Shown here in pieces: positions 49,452 to 62,194 of a stretch of 64,000 nt of DNA. Location: contig NC_133546.1 of NCBI RefSeq assembly GCF_048773025.1, forward strand, positions 66,239,001-66,303,000, in the 5' to 3' direction. This DNA is from Camelus bactrianus (Eukaryota > Chordata > Mammalia > Artiodactyla > Camelidae). A program made the translations under genes and the position numbers. Position 1 is the stretch's first letter; each line of letters opens with the position of its first letter. The notes under the pieces are model-generated. The model was not told the DNA's origin and made no database searches. It saw only the letters and a list, made by a program, of their open reading frames with translations.

Positions 49452-49532
49452 CTTTGATTTGGATTTCCCATTCTCTCTTGAGGAAGACATATCTTTGATT
49501 GCTTCTGGTGGCATATAATTAACTGTACCAAC
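49452..49532 (-). CDS. TTK: TTK exon (P+1 loop and APE-like region)
   Basis: 27 codons, VGTVNYMPPEAIKDM followed by a Ser/Lys-rich loop, human 684-710. It contains the Thr equivalent to T686 and the PPE form of the APE motif. The polypyrimidine tract before its acceptor (GACAAGTAG) is weak. Confidence 0.95.
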
Positions 49533-51144
49533 CTACTTGTCAAACAGATCACAGAGAACACGAATCAGTGGAAGTAATTCATTCTGTTTTAGATTTTTTT
49601 CAAAACACGAATGTCAGATTCTTGGAAACTTAGATAATTAGATTTCAGTAATATATCTGAAAAACTCAAGTAACTGACAAAAATACTAAGACACAAATTT
49701 CTTTGCAACTCCAGCAAAATAAATTTGGTTCATAATCAGAAAATTGACTCCTTTCAGAATGCTGAGCTATTTTTAAGATTATGGTGGGCATCTACCATAC
49801 AACTGTCCAGGATAAAATTATATTAATGGCCATAAACTTTGAAGGAATTGATTAAGCACTTATTTCTGTCCTGGAATAGACCAAGAACATTTTTCTAAAC
49901 TCAACCAACCAACCAAAATCTAGCTTTGTCTCTAAGTATTCCCTGGGCTCATGTTCAAATAGAGATGGGATGTGTATCTAAATCATGCAACAATTTCCAT
50001 AATAGGATTATGCCTTCCTTACTATGAATTCATTCTATTCTAAAATAAACAGTTCTGCTTTCAAACATGGAATATCTGCACTTTAGAACCTTCCCATAGA
50101 TGTCTTCAAGCTGATTTACAACTAAATGTTCAGCCATATTTTTGATGTAAAAAGAAGTGACTATCAAACAGAATTGTTTAAAGGGCATGCTGTTCATCTG
50201 CTCCTAAAAAAACCTAGGATTAAGGCAGATCCACATCAGAAATCTGGATACATGGAATATATGGTCTTGGCTCCAAGCAGGATTATTTTCAGTCCTTCTT
50301 TGGTTGTTATCATCTGTTTTTGGGGGGACAACTGCTACAGATACAGGCTTAGGCAGACACTCACATATATGCATATGTCTATGACCAATGTGTATAGCAC
50401 TTCACTGTACACGTGAGGGTAGAGGAACCCCGTCTAGACATCTATCAATAGAAGATTGCTTATATAAATTATGGTTTGTCAAAAAAAAAAATTATGGTTT
50501 GTCAATATGCAGTCAAATAACAAAGAAGGCTTTTCTATATGTGTAATTTTGTAAAACAATAAAAGCATATTGCAGAACAATTAAAAAAGATTGCTATTGC
50601 ATATCCTATTATAAAAATGCAGTTGAGTACAGTATTTATTAATGTGCTTCCAATATGAAGGCCCACTTAAGAATTTTTTTTCAAATTTAAATGACAGGGA
50701 AAGCTTTACTTCTCTGCAAGAATGAAATAATATGACTTCAGGGGCAGTGAAAAACATGTAACTGCAATTCTCTCTTTGGTTGCTACCAGGAAACTGAGAC
50801 AAACTGAGACTGCTATCAGGAAACTGAGACAGTTTCAGGTGAATTTTAGATAATGACCAAGATGATTTCCAAGGCAGACATTACCGCTTCTCTATCTCAG
50901 CTACAGGAAAATCATTCAAAATTGCTGGATGTATTTCTACTGGACCTTGACTTTCTATACTAAATTGTATTAATCATAGTTTTAATTTGTTTGTATAGTT
51001 ATAGTATCTATTCTTGTAAAAAGGCTTCAAATCCTTTGAAAAATGAGGTAGGTAAAAATAAAATCCTCATAAGCAAAATAATACACACAAGTAAAAAGGA
51101 ACTGGACTCTACTGTGTGGTAACCAACCATCCATTAAGTCTTAC
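49533..51144 (-). other. TTK intron, mostly unassigned
   Basis: Two small local tandem duplications occur: 'aaattatggtttgtcaa' around 50467-50507 and 'tatcaggaaactgagac'-like units around 50784-50832. Around 50430-50580 the text is L1-like. No exon or RNA gene seen. Confidence 0.45.
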
Positions 51145-51269
51145 CTGAGAGTCTTTAACAATACTTGTTGTATCTGGTTGCATTTGGTTTGCAATTCCAA
51201 AATCAATTAACTTGAGCATTCCATCAACTATCAGAAAGTTAGCAGGTTTCAGATCACTGTGAACAATAC
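51145..51269 (-). CDS. TTK: TTK exon (catalytic loop, DFG, activation loop)
   Basis: It encodes [16 protein letters not shown], then [11 protein letters not shown] and [11 protein letters not shown], human 643-683. The catalytic Asp is in HSD (TTK has Ser where most kinases have Arg). DFG and the autophosphorylation Thr-Thr-Ser of the activation loop are intact. Human has Val where Ile follows TTS. Confidence 0.97.
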
Positions 51270-51369
51270 CTTCAAAATAAAAATTCATTATAATATTAGA
51301 CCATGTAAAATATTCTAAGCACAAAAAACTTCACAATCTACTCACTGAGTTGATTCCTTTAGTCAATCA

Positions 51370-51640
51370 AATTTAGTATTTATTTTTAATATATTCTGCA
51401 AACATATAGCATCAGCTACGTGCCAGGCACTATTCTAAGTTTGTTGCTTGTATTGAATCATTTAACCCTCATACTAACACTGAGGTGAGTACTATTATTT
51501 TCCCCATTTTTAGTTGAGGAAACTAAGGCAAAGAGTGTATGTAATTTGTTCAAGGTCACACAGCCTAAGAAACAGTGTCATGAATTGAACCCGTGTGGTC
51601 TGGTTTTCAGAGTGTATGCTCTTCACCACTGTGATTCACT
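51370..51640 (-). repeat. MIR SINE in TTK intron
   Basis: 'gtgccaggcactattctaag', 'ttgaggaaactaaggcaaag', 'caaggtcacacagcctaaga'; well preserved. Confidence 0.82.
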
Positions 51641-52301
51641 GCCCACGAGAGACCTGCCAGATCACACTGCCATCACAGGACCTAGTGCTCCTGACACCTC
51701 CATCCTTACAGCCTGACCCTGACCACTGGTGAATTATCTTTTAACTCATAGGAAGGGAGATGCAAGGAGACAATTTACAATTATCCACATTAACAATTAT
51801 TTAAAATAAAGATAAGATAAAGGTAAAGAAGCCCTAAAAAGAACAAGACCAAGTAAAGTAAAACAACCAACCAGAATGTAGAGCTTATAGTTAAAAAAAA
51901 AAAAAAAAAACTCCCACAAAAAATACACAATACAAAATGACTAGGAGAATGAGTGAAATAAACACCTCCAATTTTCAGGATGCCTGAACCCCAAGGCCTC
52001 AGATCTGCTACAATCCAAGCATTTGGACACCCAGGATTATGGACTGTGTTAATACTGAGAAAGATTTTGTTATAGATGTTTTATGGATGTGGGGACTTGA
52101 GTTCATGCCCCATATTCTTTGCTTAAACAGTGTTTTAAAGAAATGGTTTTTCCCCATCATCCTTATTAAATAAACTTCCAAATATTTGGTTTATCTAGTC
52201 TAAAAGGGTCAATAACCAATTTAAAATTATAGGTTTATTTCTCTAAGATGAGACTATTAGTGAATATTTTAATTTTAAATATGAAGAGATTTTTAAAATA
52301 C

Positions 52302-52453
52302 CATGCTGATGAATTGTGTGAACTGCCTCCAACATATTTTTCCAGTAACTCTTGCGTTCCCATGGATCGATGGATTTTTTCTTTTTAAGCCAACTATTAA
52401 GATCAATATTTCCACACTCCATTACCATGTAGATGTACTGGTCCGTGATTTCA
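52302..52453 (-). CDS. TTK: TTK exon (hinge and alpha-D/E)
   Basis: It encodes [18 protein letters not shown] through [17 protein letters not shown] to HTIHQH, human 592-641. It includes the gatekeeper Met and the ECG hinge. I see no difference from human. Donor GTATTT. Confidence 0.97.
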
Positions 52454-52587
52454 CTGCCATTAAAAACAAACAAAAACAACAGAACAATAAACAGTTAGGT
52501 TATACTATTAAGACTTACTAAGTATTTATCTTAAGAATTAAAGCCAAAAAACAGTTTTCTTTTTAAATTAAAAAAAAAAATTCTTAC

Positions 52588-52745
52588 TAATCATAAAGCC
52601 GAATGATTTTATCACTATGTTGTTGTAGTTTATTCAAATAAGCAATTTCATTCCGGTAACTATCAATTGTTTGGCTATCTGCTTCTTCTAAGTTCACATA
52701 CTTTATAGCATGTATCTGCTTCTTTTCATTCAGCACCTGAAATAC
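52588..52745 (-). CDS. TTK: TTK exon (N-lobe, catalytic lysine)
   Basis: It encodes [19 protein letters not shown] and on to [10 protein letters not shown], human 539-590. The ATP-anchoring Lys is in AIK (human K553). His replaces human Tyr550 just before it. Acceptor CTATAG, donor GTAAGA. Confidence 0.96.
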
Positions 52746-54419
52746 CTATAGAGCAGAACAAGGGAGAGTTTAGAATGCGCTATTTACACATTGTCACAGT
52801 ATTTCTACATTTATTAGAATCTTAGGTTAAGGATTATTGATGTGAATAATTTAAAATGTCTGCGCTTATTTTGAGTATAGAGGGGAAAAAACATGTTAGG
52901 AGAGTAATAGTACATTCTGAACTACCTACAATGATGGGCATTCAATGACTCACAGGCATAAACTAAAATATTTCTGTATCAATATATAAGAAAGGCAATT
53001 TAAATTTCATATACATTCCTAACACTCTGTTAGATGCTACAACCAGGGAAATAACCTTAGAAAAAGACATTAAAAAATGCTAAAGACTAAGGGCTGTAAT
53101 AAAGTGTCAGTTCATTTCATAGATGGTGTTTATTCCATTTCATTTATGTGGTAGAGAATGTTTAAAAATATGCACTAATTGTAAGCTATCAGTAATGCTT
53201 GATTGTAAAAAGCAGATCAGGTCCAATTTTCACAATCAACCTGACAGGAACAAGATGTTCCTGTAAGCAAGCTGAGGTCCAGGTCAAACTGCTCTGGCTG
53301 TAATGACAGTCAAACTCAAAGCAATATCGATAGGGCAGATATATATATATATATTTTATATATATAAAATACATTTAGAAAAGATAACACATTTCGAAAA
53401 CACTGCCAATGTGTCTAACTTTCAGCAAACACACAGCAGGAATGGGGCTTCTAAAATGCAAGAATTCAAATACAAAATGCCAGTGCAAGCAAGAAAAATT
53501 ATATTCATTCATCTCTTGACACATTGAAGTAAAACATCATTTATCTGAAGGCCATCTAACCTTGACTACCCAGCAGATACTGGCAAGGAACAAGAAAAGA
53601 GCCAAAGTGTTTATGAGGTTCATGCATTGCAACTGCACTGATAAGCAGAATCCATCAGTCTGGCAGGTACAGCTTAGTTCCTTCTATTTTAAATGCAAAA
53701 CTCTACCAAAGTATTACTGGTTTTACTTGCACACAAAACAAATTAGAGGGGGAAGGGCATAAAACAGTGATACGGCAAGAGGCGCAGAAAGTAGCAAGGA
53801 AAGAGAAAAGTAATTTTAAAACAGCATAAAGTCATTTTGTATAAGGTAAACAACGTTATAAATCTCAGAGAGCTGAGAGTATCTACTATTCTGTTTTAAT
53901 ACAATTAAAACGTTGTTAGCAGTACCTACCATACTGGGTTGGAAGGATGGCTGAGGTGACGTGTTTGGAGTGGAGCAAATGTTAGCTACCATCATTAAAG
54001 ACAATTAGGACAGAAGAAAGTGGATGTTTCAAAACATACTGAAGTTGTTAGGCATATGGGGAAAAAAAGATTTGCAGGGTATTAAAGATCTTCAAAAGTT
54101 TTGAGTAAATGAAAACTTTTAAATCAACTTTTTGCATTATATGCTTTTACTCCATTATTGCCCTGCTCCAGCAAAACTCTTGCAATAACTGATGAGATGG
54201 ATTAGGGAGCCTTTATTTCCATTTCAGAGATAGTGTCAGAGTTATAATTTGTCAGTTTCATGGAAAGTTAATGAATGAACTAGAAACATCGGTGCTTTGA
54301 CCATTCCTATTAGCTCCATGACTTTTTTTTATTTGTGTGTGTATATGTGTGTGTGTGTGTGTATCTGTCTGTCTGTCTATCTATCTATATACATGTACGT
54401 GTATATATATGTATATATA

Positions 54420-54605
54420 TTTAATGAAGTATAGTTTACAATGTTGTGTCAATTTCTGGTGTACAGCGCAATGTTTCAGTCATACACAAACAGACATATA
54501 TTCGTTTTTATATTCTTTTTCAACATAAGTTACTACAAGATACTGAATATAGTTCCCTGTGCTATACAGTGTAAACTTGTTGTTTATCTATTTTAGATAC
54601 CGTAT
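54420..54605 (-). mobile_element. L1 3' end in TTK intron
   Basis: 'tttacaatgttgtgtcaatt', 'ctggtgtacagcgcaatgt' and 'gaatatagttccctgtgct'; the A-tail side has become a TG/TA microsatellite (54334-54420). Confidence 0.85.
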
Positions 54606-55059
54606 AAGCTGGTCATTGTCTAAATTCTAGACTAGACAGAGGATAATGGTGTTAGTTTCATTAAGCATGTTACCCTCTTTCCCCTGAGGCAGGATGATTT
54701 TGTCAATGCCATCACAAGAATGAAACAATAATTTAATTGCACTAAGAAAATATGGGCCAGTCATAGCTTTGTCACTTGGCCCTTGACTTTAGTAAGCTTA
54801 CACCTTCATTATCTGCCAAGGAAAAATATTTCAAACACTGTTAAGATTATTCTACATCTTCTGAAGACATGCTACTAAATAAATAAATATGTTGATAAAA
54901 ATCAATTGCATTGTTCCTTTATTGCCACACCTAAAATGTGGGGCAAGGGAAAGAACAAAGGAAATGTATGCAGAAAAGAAACTGATACTATTGAACAATA
55001 GCTACACGTGGTAATGAACACACCTTATTCATAAATCACAGTAAACCTTAAAATGAACC

Positions 55060-56270
55060 CAGCAGGCTTTGTTTCAGATATCATCCTTGACAACTTAGAG
55101 AAGCGAGGGACAGTCCATTCACTCAACAAATACCTCAAGCTCTGCTGTGTCGGAGGCACTGTTCTAGACAATGGAGCAAACATCGGTGAGCAAACCACAC
55201 GAACATCCCTATCTCGATGGAACTCACAGTCAAGTGCAAGGGGACACAAACGACAAAACCCAATAAGTGAATTACAGAGCACACTGGAAGATCAGCTACA
55301 GAGAAAAATAAGGCAGGAGAGGGGAATGGAGCTCAGTGCTGACTGGAAGGCAGGAGCTGCAGTTTTAGAATGCAGTCAACGAAGGCCTGATTGAGAGGAC
55401 ACTTGAGCAAACATGTGAGGATATCTGGAGGAAAATCAACTCTTACGTTAAAATAAAGCAGGACAGCAAGGGCTGATTCAGTGAGACTGGTTAGAAGGCT
55501 ATTGTAACAATCCAGGTAAAAGATAAAGTTGCTTTGGCCAAAGGGATAATGGTGAAGGTAGTGAGGAACAGTGAGATTCTGGATATGTTTTGAGGTAGAA
55601 TCAACAAGACTGCTGATTGGCTAGACGAAGGTGTGAGAGTAAGTGGAGTCAATGTTGACCTCAGTGTTTTGGGCCTGGCAATTGGAAGAATGAAGTTGCC
55701 AATTTACTGAAATGGCAAAGACTATGAAGCAAGAGTTCTGCTTGGGATATACTAAGTTCTAAATATCTCACAGACACCCAGAAAGAGATGCTGGGCAGTC
55801 AAGTCGGATATGCAAGTCTGGAATTCAACAGAGAAGTTTGAGCTGGAAATAGAAGTTTGGGAATTATCAGCACAAACATGGTACGTAAAACCATGAGACT
55901 GGATAAGAGCAGCAAGTGAGTGAGTGAGTTTAGAGAGAAGAAAAGAGGTCAAGGACTGAGCTCAGAGGCATTGCACCACTGACATCAGGGACATGAGGAA
56001 GACAGGAAAGGAACGGCCAACTGGAGAAGAGGAACACTGAAAGAGGCCAAGTGGAAAAAAAACCTTCAACAAGAAAAGAATAATCGACTGTCCCAAATGC
56101 TAAGTAAACTAGAATCAGAGTTAATTAGTTTTGGCAAAAATATGGGGGTCACTGGTGATTCTGATAACAGTTGTTTTGTTGAGTAATAAAGGTAAAAGTG
56201 AAACTCTGATTTACATGGATTTAAGAGGACAGAATGAGAAGAACTGAAGATGGTAAGTTTAGACAATACT
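55060..56270 (-). mobile_element. L2 LINE with reverse-transcriptase remnant, TTK intron
   Basis: About 1.2 kb of L2. The minus strand at 55752-55952 translates to IQSHGFTYHVCADNSQTS and so on, matching the L2/CR1 RT core IQSHGFKYHLYADDSQIY, so the YADD motif now reads CADN. The 3' end lies near 55080-55160 ('aggcactgttctagacaatg'). Many stops elsewhere; a dead copy. Confidence 0.85.
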
Positions 56271-56788
56271 CTTTTGAGATGCCTTCCCTCCAGAGAATCA
56301 GAACAATATAAATTTAGAACTCAGATAAATTTAGGAAATGATCTATTTCAATTCTAGAAATCCATTTGTTACTAAACTCTTTATGAAATGAGAAACTCAA
56401 AAACAAAACCCATTAATCAAAAACTCTGCTAAATCATCCTAGGCATATTAATTATTTATATCACAGTCTGACTTACTTTTAGAAAGGTTCTTTTGGGATG
56501 ATACATAGCTATCATTTGCTATCCCCAAGTCAATGTTAATGTTATTTAGAGACGAAATATGGAATCATAGGACACTGCAGAGAAGAACAGGGAACTGGAA
56601 GTGAGAGACAGGTCTGAAGAAATACACCATTTGTTGAGGGGAGGGGATGGGAGAAGGGGATGAGAAGGACTTTTTGGCTCAAGGGAAATACGGGTCTCTA
56701 GAAGTTAAGAAAAAGGACCCAGAAGATAAAAAGACAAAGAAACTAAAGTTTAAAACATTTTTATTCATTCCTTATTTAAGATACTTAC

Positions 56789-56881
56789 CTTACTTGAACC
56801 TCCACTTCCTATCTGCTTCAATATGGAATATATTTTTCCTTTAACCGAAATGCATTCATTTGTTGAAGAGGATGCTGAAAT
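56789..56881 (-). CDS. TTK: TTK exon (start of kinase domain, glycine loop)
   Basis: 31 codons, [19 protein letters not shown] then [12 protein letters not shown], human 508-538. [10 protein letters not shown] is the glycine-rich loop, completed by the next exon. Acceptor ATTTAG, donor GTAAGT. Confidence 0.96.
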
Positions 56882-57304
56882 CTAAATAATTAAAATACAT
56901 AGTCAACGATTCGAAGAACATGCTTTAGAAACTAGCTTGCATTTAGTACAGTGAAATGCTTCCAATTTTGAAATTATCTGAAATCTTAAGTAATTAGATA
57001 TGTCCCAATATTTTAAAGAGGCAATTTCTCTACATACTTTAGCCAAAGAAAAAAACTTATTAAATGAATATATAGGCAAAGTTCCAAAGACTGGCCATCT
57101 AACTTGCCTTTACTTCTTAACATAAATACATAAATAGAAAACTTAAAGGGAGAAAAACTCACTTAATATCCAACACACAAACTCATAAGCCATTACTTTT
57201 CATCTTTCACATCTATTCTTTTTTCTTACGCAAAGTTCTTTACTTACGTATATTAACACAACTTCATCCATACTCTTTTTTTCTCATTTAGGATTACGTT
57301 ATAA

Positions 57305-57640
57305 AGGAAGCAGTGTGCTAAGGTCCTAAGAGTTCCAGTGTCAATCAGACAAATGCAAATTTCAGCGATGTCCCCTTTTTGCTGGGTGATATTCAGTAAG
57401 TTGATTAATTTGAATATTAGCATCTTCCTTAGCAAACTCTCAACCAATGTACTATACAACGTGCCCCTTCTTCCCTTCCCTGATGCTAAAGCTCTCCGTG
57501 GACCTACAGATGCTTTCAATAGGTGGAGTGCTGTGAGGACTTATTCTGAGCTGTCAAGGAAGCTGAAGACACAGAGAGGCCCTGAGTAGCTGATTGACCA
57601 AGTTGAAACAAGGTCTGAATAAACCTCATTCATCCAAGTC
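57305..57640. repeat. MIR-type remnants in TTK intron
   Basis: 'ctgggtgatattcagtaagt' (57378-57397) and 'gaagacacagagaggccctg' resemble MIR pieces of opposite orientation, both strongly diverged. Confidence 0.4.
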
Positions 57641-57959
57641 CTGCTTTAGATCTCAATTGTAGACTATTTCTCATGTGCTCTCCTTCTATATCATATAGAA
57701 GATAAGGATTCTAATTTCTTTAACTTCCAGGGTTGAAAGAAACACACTGTTGAGTCATGAAACATGTGTTCTCTAAGAGTGTGTTAGGCTTTGAAATATG
57801 TACCCCTTATTTTTCACTGAGTTGTAATTTCATCAGGGGTCTTTGCTACCCTCTCCCCACTCTTCCTTTTGGAGCTCCCTCTTGTCCTTAAGCTGAACAT
57901 TTCTGAGAGGGAAGAAAGCAGTTTAACGTCCTTCCACCTAACTGCTGACAGTTTTTGGA

Positions 57960-58335
57960 ATAAAGTAATTCTGACTCAACACCAACATGAAGTCCAGTTT
58001 CCTACAGGGGACATCCCCCAAGCCTTAGCATCGTCTTCACTGTGGCCAGAGGGATTTCCTCCAAATGCAAATAAGATCATTTCACTTCCCTGCTCCCACC
58101 TGTTCCACAGCTTCCCATCCCTTTTACGGTAAAACATAAAGGGCCCTGCAGAACCGTCAGGATCACCCCTGCTCCTTCCTGAGCTGACCACACTCCAGCC
58201 TCTTTTCAATTTCCTCCAGACACTGGTTCCTCGGCCCTTCACTTGGTCATGTCTGGCTTGACATTTAGATTTCAACTCAAACAGAGCCTGACATGAGTGA
58301 TAGCTCAATAAAGGTGTTCTGAATCAATGTATGGG
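57960..58335 (+). mobile_element. L2 LINE 3' end in TTK intron
   Basis: 'acagcttcccatccctttta', 'tgaccacactccagcctctt' and the terminus 'gctcaataaaggtgttctga' follow L2 in the forward direction. Confidence 0.7.
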
Positions 58336-58459
58336 CAAGCCTGATCCTCTTTCTCTGTCTCCTTTGTAATTTATTACACTGCTGATTCAACCCTCAAAAT
58401 ACTATTACCTCTTTCCATAGTTAGTATAACCTATTGGCAGCTAATTTTTTTTGTTCCAT

Positions 58460-58690
58460 CATTGAAAAAACTGTGGTAAAATTTATATAACATAAAATTT
58501 ACCATTTTAATCATTTTTAAGTATACAATTCAGAGGCATTAAATACATTCACATTGTTGTGCAACCATTATCAGCATCCATCTCCCGAACTTCTCACCAT
58601 CTTCTATTGAAATTCTACACCCATTAAACAATAACTCCCATTTCTCCCTCCCTCCCTCAAGCCCCTGGTAACAACTGTTCTACTTTCTGT
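58460..58690 (-). mobile_element. Old L1 3'UTR fragment in TTK intron
   Basis: 'ggtaaaatttatataacata', 'cacattgttgtgcaaccatt' and 'caagcccctggtaacaactg' are typical of older L1M 3' regions in reverse. Confidence 0.75.
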
Positions 58691-58799
58691 CAGCTAATTT
58701 TTTAATTTCTTGATTAAAATCTCTTGATTAGTTAACTACTTGTGGTTTGTTTGGGTTTTTTCGTTTTTGGTTTTTTTTTGCTGTTCTATTAAACAATTG

Positions 58800-59040
58800 C
58801 TACTAACTTTTATTATTTACTAAACATCAGGCTCTGTTGTAAGAGTTACATATATATTAACTAATTTAATCTTCACATTCATCCTATGGGGTAGATAGCT
58901 CTATTATCCTTATTTTATAGATGAGGAAATGGGCACAGAGAGTTTAATTAACTTGCAAAAGGTCACATAGCTGATAAGTAGTGAGGCCGAGTCAAGACCA
59001 AGCAGTTTCTCTTCAAAGCTATACTTTCTACCAATATTAA
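58800..59040 (-). repeat. MIR SINE in TTK intron
   Basis: 'gatgaggaaatgggcacaga', 'gcaaaaggtcacatagctga' and 'tatactttctaccaat' are MIR in reverse. Confidence 0.8.
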
Positions 59041-59571
59041 GCTCCTACTCAAGTAGTTATTATAAACTAACTTTAGTATTAATGTCAAGAGAGTGCCTAA
59101 ACACATTTTTTCCAGATGGCAATGCAATTGCCTCACCAGTAAACATTTTAATCTTATTTTATAATAATTACTTTATAATATATTCGAATAGCATCCAGTA
59201 TTTCTATTCTGATATCCTTAAAAATTTACTTGTATATTAATCAGATAATGAAATAAGGCTGCTCACTACCAGCTGGCTTACATAGTTAAATGGAATAAAA
59301 AAATAACCTAGATTACAAAATAACTTCTATCTAGCGATTCAAACTAGATACTCTGGGTTAGTTAATGGAAAAAGCTTAATTAGCTTCTTCAGTAACTAAC
59401 CTTTCAAACATGAGGTACCCTTATGAGGATATCAGAAACGAGTTTTGCCTGATGGGACTAAGAATGGACAAGTCCTTAGCACCTTTCTCAACAATTAGAT
59501 GCTGTAAAGATAAAAATCTTTGAAATTGCTCATAACTTAAATTATACCATCATAAATAAAGCTTATCAAAC

Positions 59572-59698
59572 CTGTAAATTTTGAAGTGGAGTAACAGGAA
59601 TTTGCTGCTGTTGCTGCTGGAAATAGGCAAGTTGGCTATACGGTGTTGATAACTGACAAGCAGGTGGAAAGTCATTCTTTACAACTGGAGTTCTAAAA
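59572..59698 (-). CDS. TTK: TTK exon (linker with poly-Gln)
   Basis: It completes a split Cys codon and encodes [20 protein letters not shown], then a six-Gln run, then VTPLQNLQ, human 466-507. Low-complexity linker between the N-terminal kinetochore-binding region and the kinase. Donor GTTTGA. Confidence 0.94.
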
Positions 59699-61099
59699 CT
59701 AGTAAAGATATTTTAAAAATTTAAAACATGCAAAGTTTTAACAACAAGATTGTCACTCAGATTTTGTATGCTTTAAAAAGGTAGATACCAATTTTAATGT
59801 GATACATCAAGCAGAATCCAAGTCAATTTTCAAAATACAGCTGAGTTATTTATCCTAGATACACCATCACCAAAAATTTCATTTTGGGGGAATTCTTTCT
59901 TAAACAAGAAAGAACTCTTGTTTGTTCGCAGATAAGAAATTCTTTTTATTAAAATACATAAGATGGCATTTAAAATATGGAGTTGGAGTTATTTGATAGG
60001 AATTTAGCCAAGGCAAAGCTCAGCCCAAGCCAATCATAGATTTTATAAATGCTTTTTAACAATAATGTTCTATAACCACCAATGGAAGTATCTGAAAGCC
60101 AATTACATCAGAGTAGTTTGGCCTTTGAGCATAAAGCTGTTCAGCTCACATTTGTGCTTTGCTTGTCTTATTCACTACTGTATCTTCTAAATCAAGAACA
60201 GTGCTTGATACAAAGGAATTCTACAAATATCTGTTGCCACTAAACAATCTAACTTCACAAGAAATAACTATACCACTATTTTAGTTAGCAGTCATTCTTT
60301 AAAATATTCTAAGTGTATGAAAATGAGGTAATATAAAGCAAAATTGTATTAAGTAAGAGACTTGGTTATAAAACCCCAAGGCCAGTTCTAACTAAAATCA
60401 AGGATTACATTAAGAAAATGAAAAGCAAAAGGCATCATGGACTCCAGTAATCCTCTAAGACATTAAAAAATACATTAAAAATATAGCTACTAGTTGAAGG
60501 ATGTGCTATGCTACATCACTTTTTTTCTTCCTTTGAAATGCCATTAACTGGCTTTTGTAATATCCTTTGTGTTCTCTGTCAATCAGCACCGACTATCCAA
60601 CTTCTTCACTCACCCCTCCCTGCCACCCTCTCCAGTCTTGAACACCACCAGAACTATGTGACCCAGACCACCAACCTCTTTCGGAAACCATCACCCTCTA
60701 ATCAACACCTCCTTTGCTATAAAATATATCTACCATTTATCAGCTGTAAGAATGTTAACCTTTAAAATCTCTCTCTCAGTTACAAAGAGGTATCTATGCA
60801 GCAATGCATGATCATCAAGAAGTTCTGCAGACTTATAGTATTTACAGGTACTGCCTATAGACATATATGTATAAAAGTATAGAGCATATCACATAGGACA
60901 GAGATTGTCACAACAATCCTTAAAAATATATTCATAGTCACCTTCCTCTGCCCTTTTACTGATGAAAAACCTGATGCTGAGAAAAATAACAGGAATTCGA
61001 AGTCTTTACAGTGGCAGAGCAGTATTCACTTCCAGATCTGTCTGGTCCCAAAGCCCCTGTTATTTTTATAGTACCAAGCTAAGAACCAAAAGTAATTAC

Positions 61100-61236
61100 C
61101 AGCTCATGTAATCATCCAAGGCACTGTTGCTGGGTGTCTTACAAATAGATTTGGGGTTAATCCATTTAGGTGTCGATATTGGTGGCGACTGTTTTGAAAC
61201 TGAAAAGGCATGTTGCTGAAAAGTGGTTTGTTTCTG
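61100..61236 (-). CDS. TTK: TTK exon with NAGNAG acceptor
   Basis: It encodes [19 protein letters not shown], then [13 protein letters not shown] and LDDYMS, human 420-464, ending in the first two bases of a Cys codon. The acceptor reads TTTAGCAG, so splicing can start at 61236 (including a CAG Gln codon) or at 61233 (without it). Phase is kept either way. Donor GTAATT. Confidence 0.94.
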
Positions 61237-61561
61237 CTAAACCAAAATAAAAAAATAATCATGATTTAGGGCTTTTAATTAGTCACCTATAAACAGTCTC
61301 ACAGACATTATAACTTCTAAAAGAAAGTAAAAATATGAAATACAAAAGCATGCTAAAATAGACATATATATTCCAGACTTTCAATAACTTTTTAGTATAA
61401 CTCTTTTACTCTAAATTCTGAAGCCTGCTTTATTTTGCTCAAAGAGATTACAAGTAGAGGGAAAGCACAGAGCATCGTTTAACAAACTAGGATCTAATAT
61501 CCTCTCTCATCAAGGCTATTCTAACTAGCATTGAACTTTTATTATCTAAACAAGTACTTTG

Positions 61562-61900
61562 TACCTATAAGGGAACAACAATTAGAATGGCAACTGAGCT
61601 TCCATCAGAAACCATGGAGGCCAGAAGAAAGTGTCGTGGCATTTTTCAGGTGCTGAAAGAAAAAAACTGTAAACCCAGAATCCTATATCCAGTAAAATAT
61701 CCTCCAGAAATGAAGGGGAAATAAAAACATTCTCAGATAAGAAAAACTAAAAGAAATTGTTGCCAGCAGACTTACTTTATAAGAATGGCTTAAAAACTTC
61801 TCTAAACAGAAAGAAAAAGATAAAAGGAGACTTGGAACATCAGAAAAGAAGAAAGGGGACAGTAAACTAAAAACATGGGTGAATACAATAGGTTTCTCTT
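61562..61900 (+). mobile_element. L1 fragment in TTK intron
   Basis: 'accatggaggccagaagaaa', 'caggtgctgaaagaaaaaaa', 'aacccagaatcctatatcca' and 'tgttgccagcagacttact' are a characteristic L1 segment, antisense to TTK, starting about 325 bp upstream of the last visible exon. Confidence 0.75.
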
Positions 61901-62194
61901 TTCTTCTTCAGTTTTCTAAGTTAATGATTAAAGGAAACATTATATCAAAAAACAAAAACAAAAACAAAAAAAACAAGTACTCTGTGCTTCTGAAAACTAG
62001 TCTTTCTTTAATCAATAAAACTATATTTCCTACTTTTATGTCTGGAGGGAAAATGGCCAAATACTAATGATTTAACAAAATCTGAAATGGCAAATACCTA
62101 TCAAGTGTTCTTCTCCCTTGTAAGAGACATAAACCTTGTAGAATTTATGTTATACAAGTCCCAAAGCAGTAATGATGAATGAACATCGTCTACC

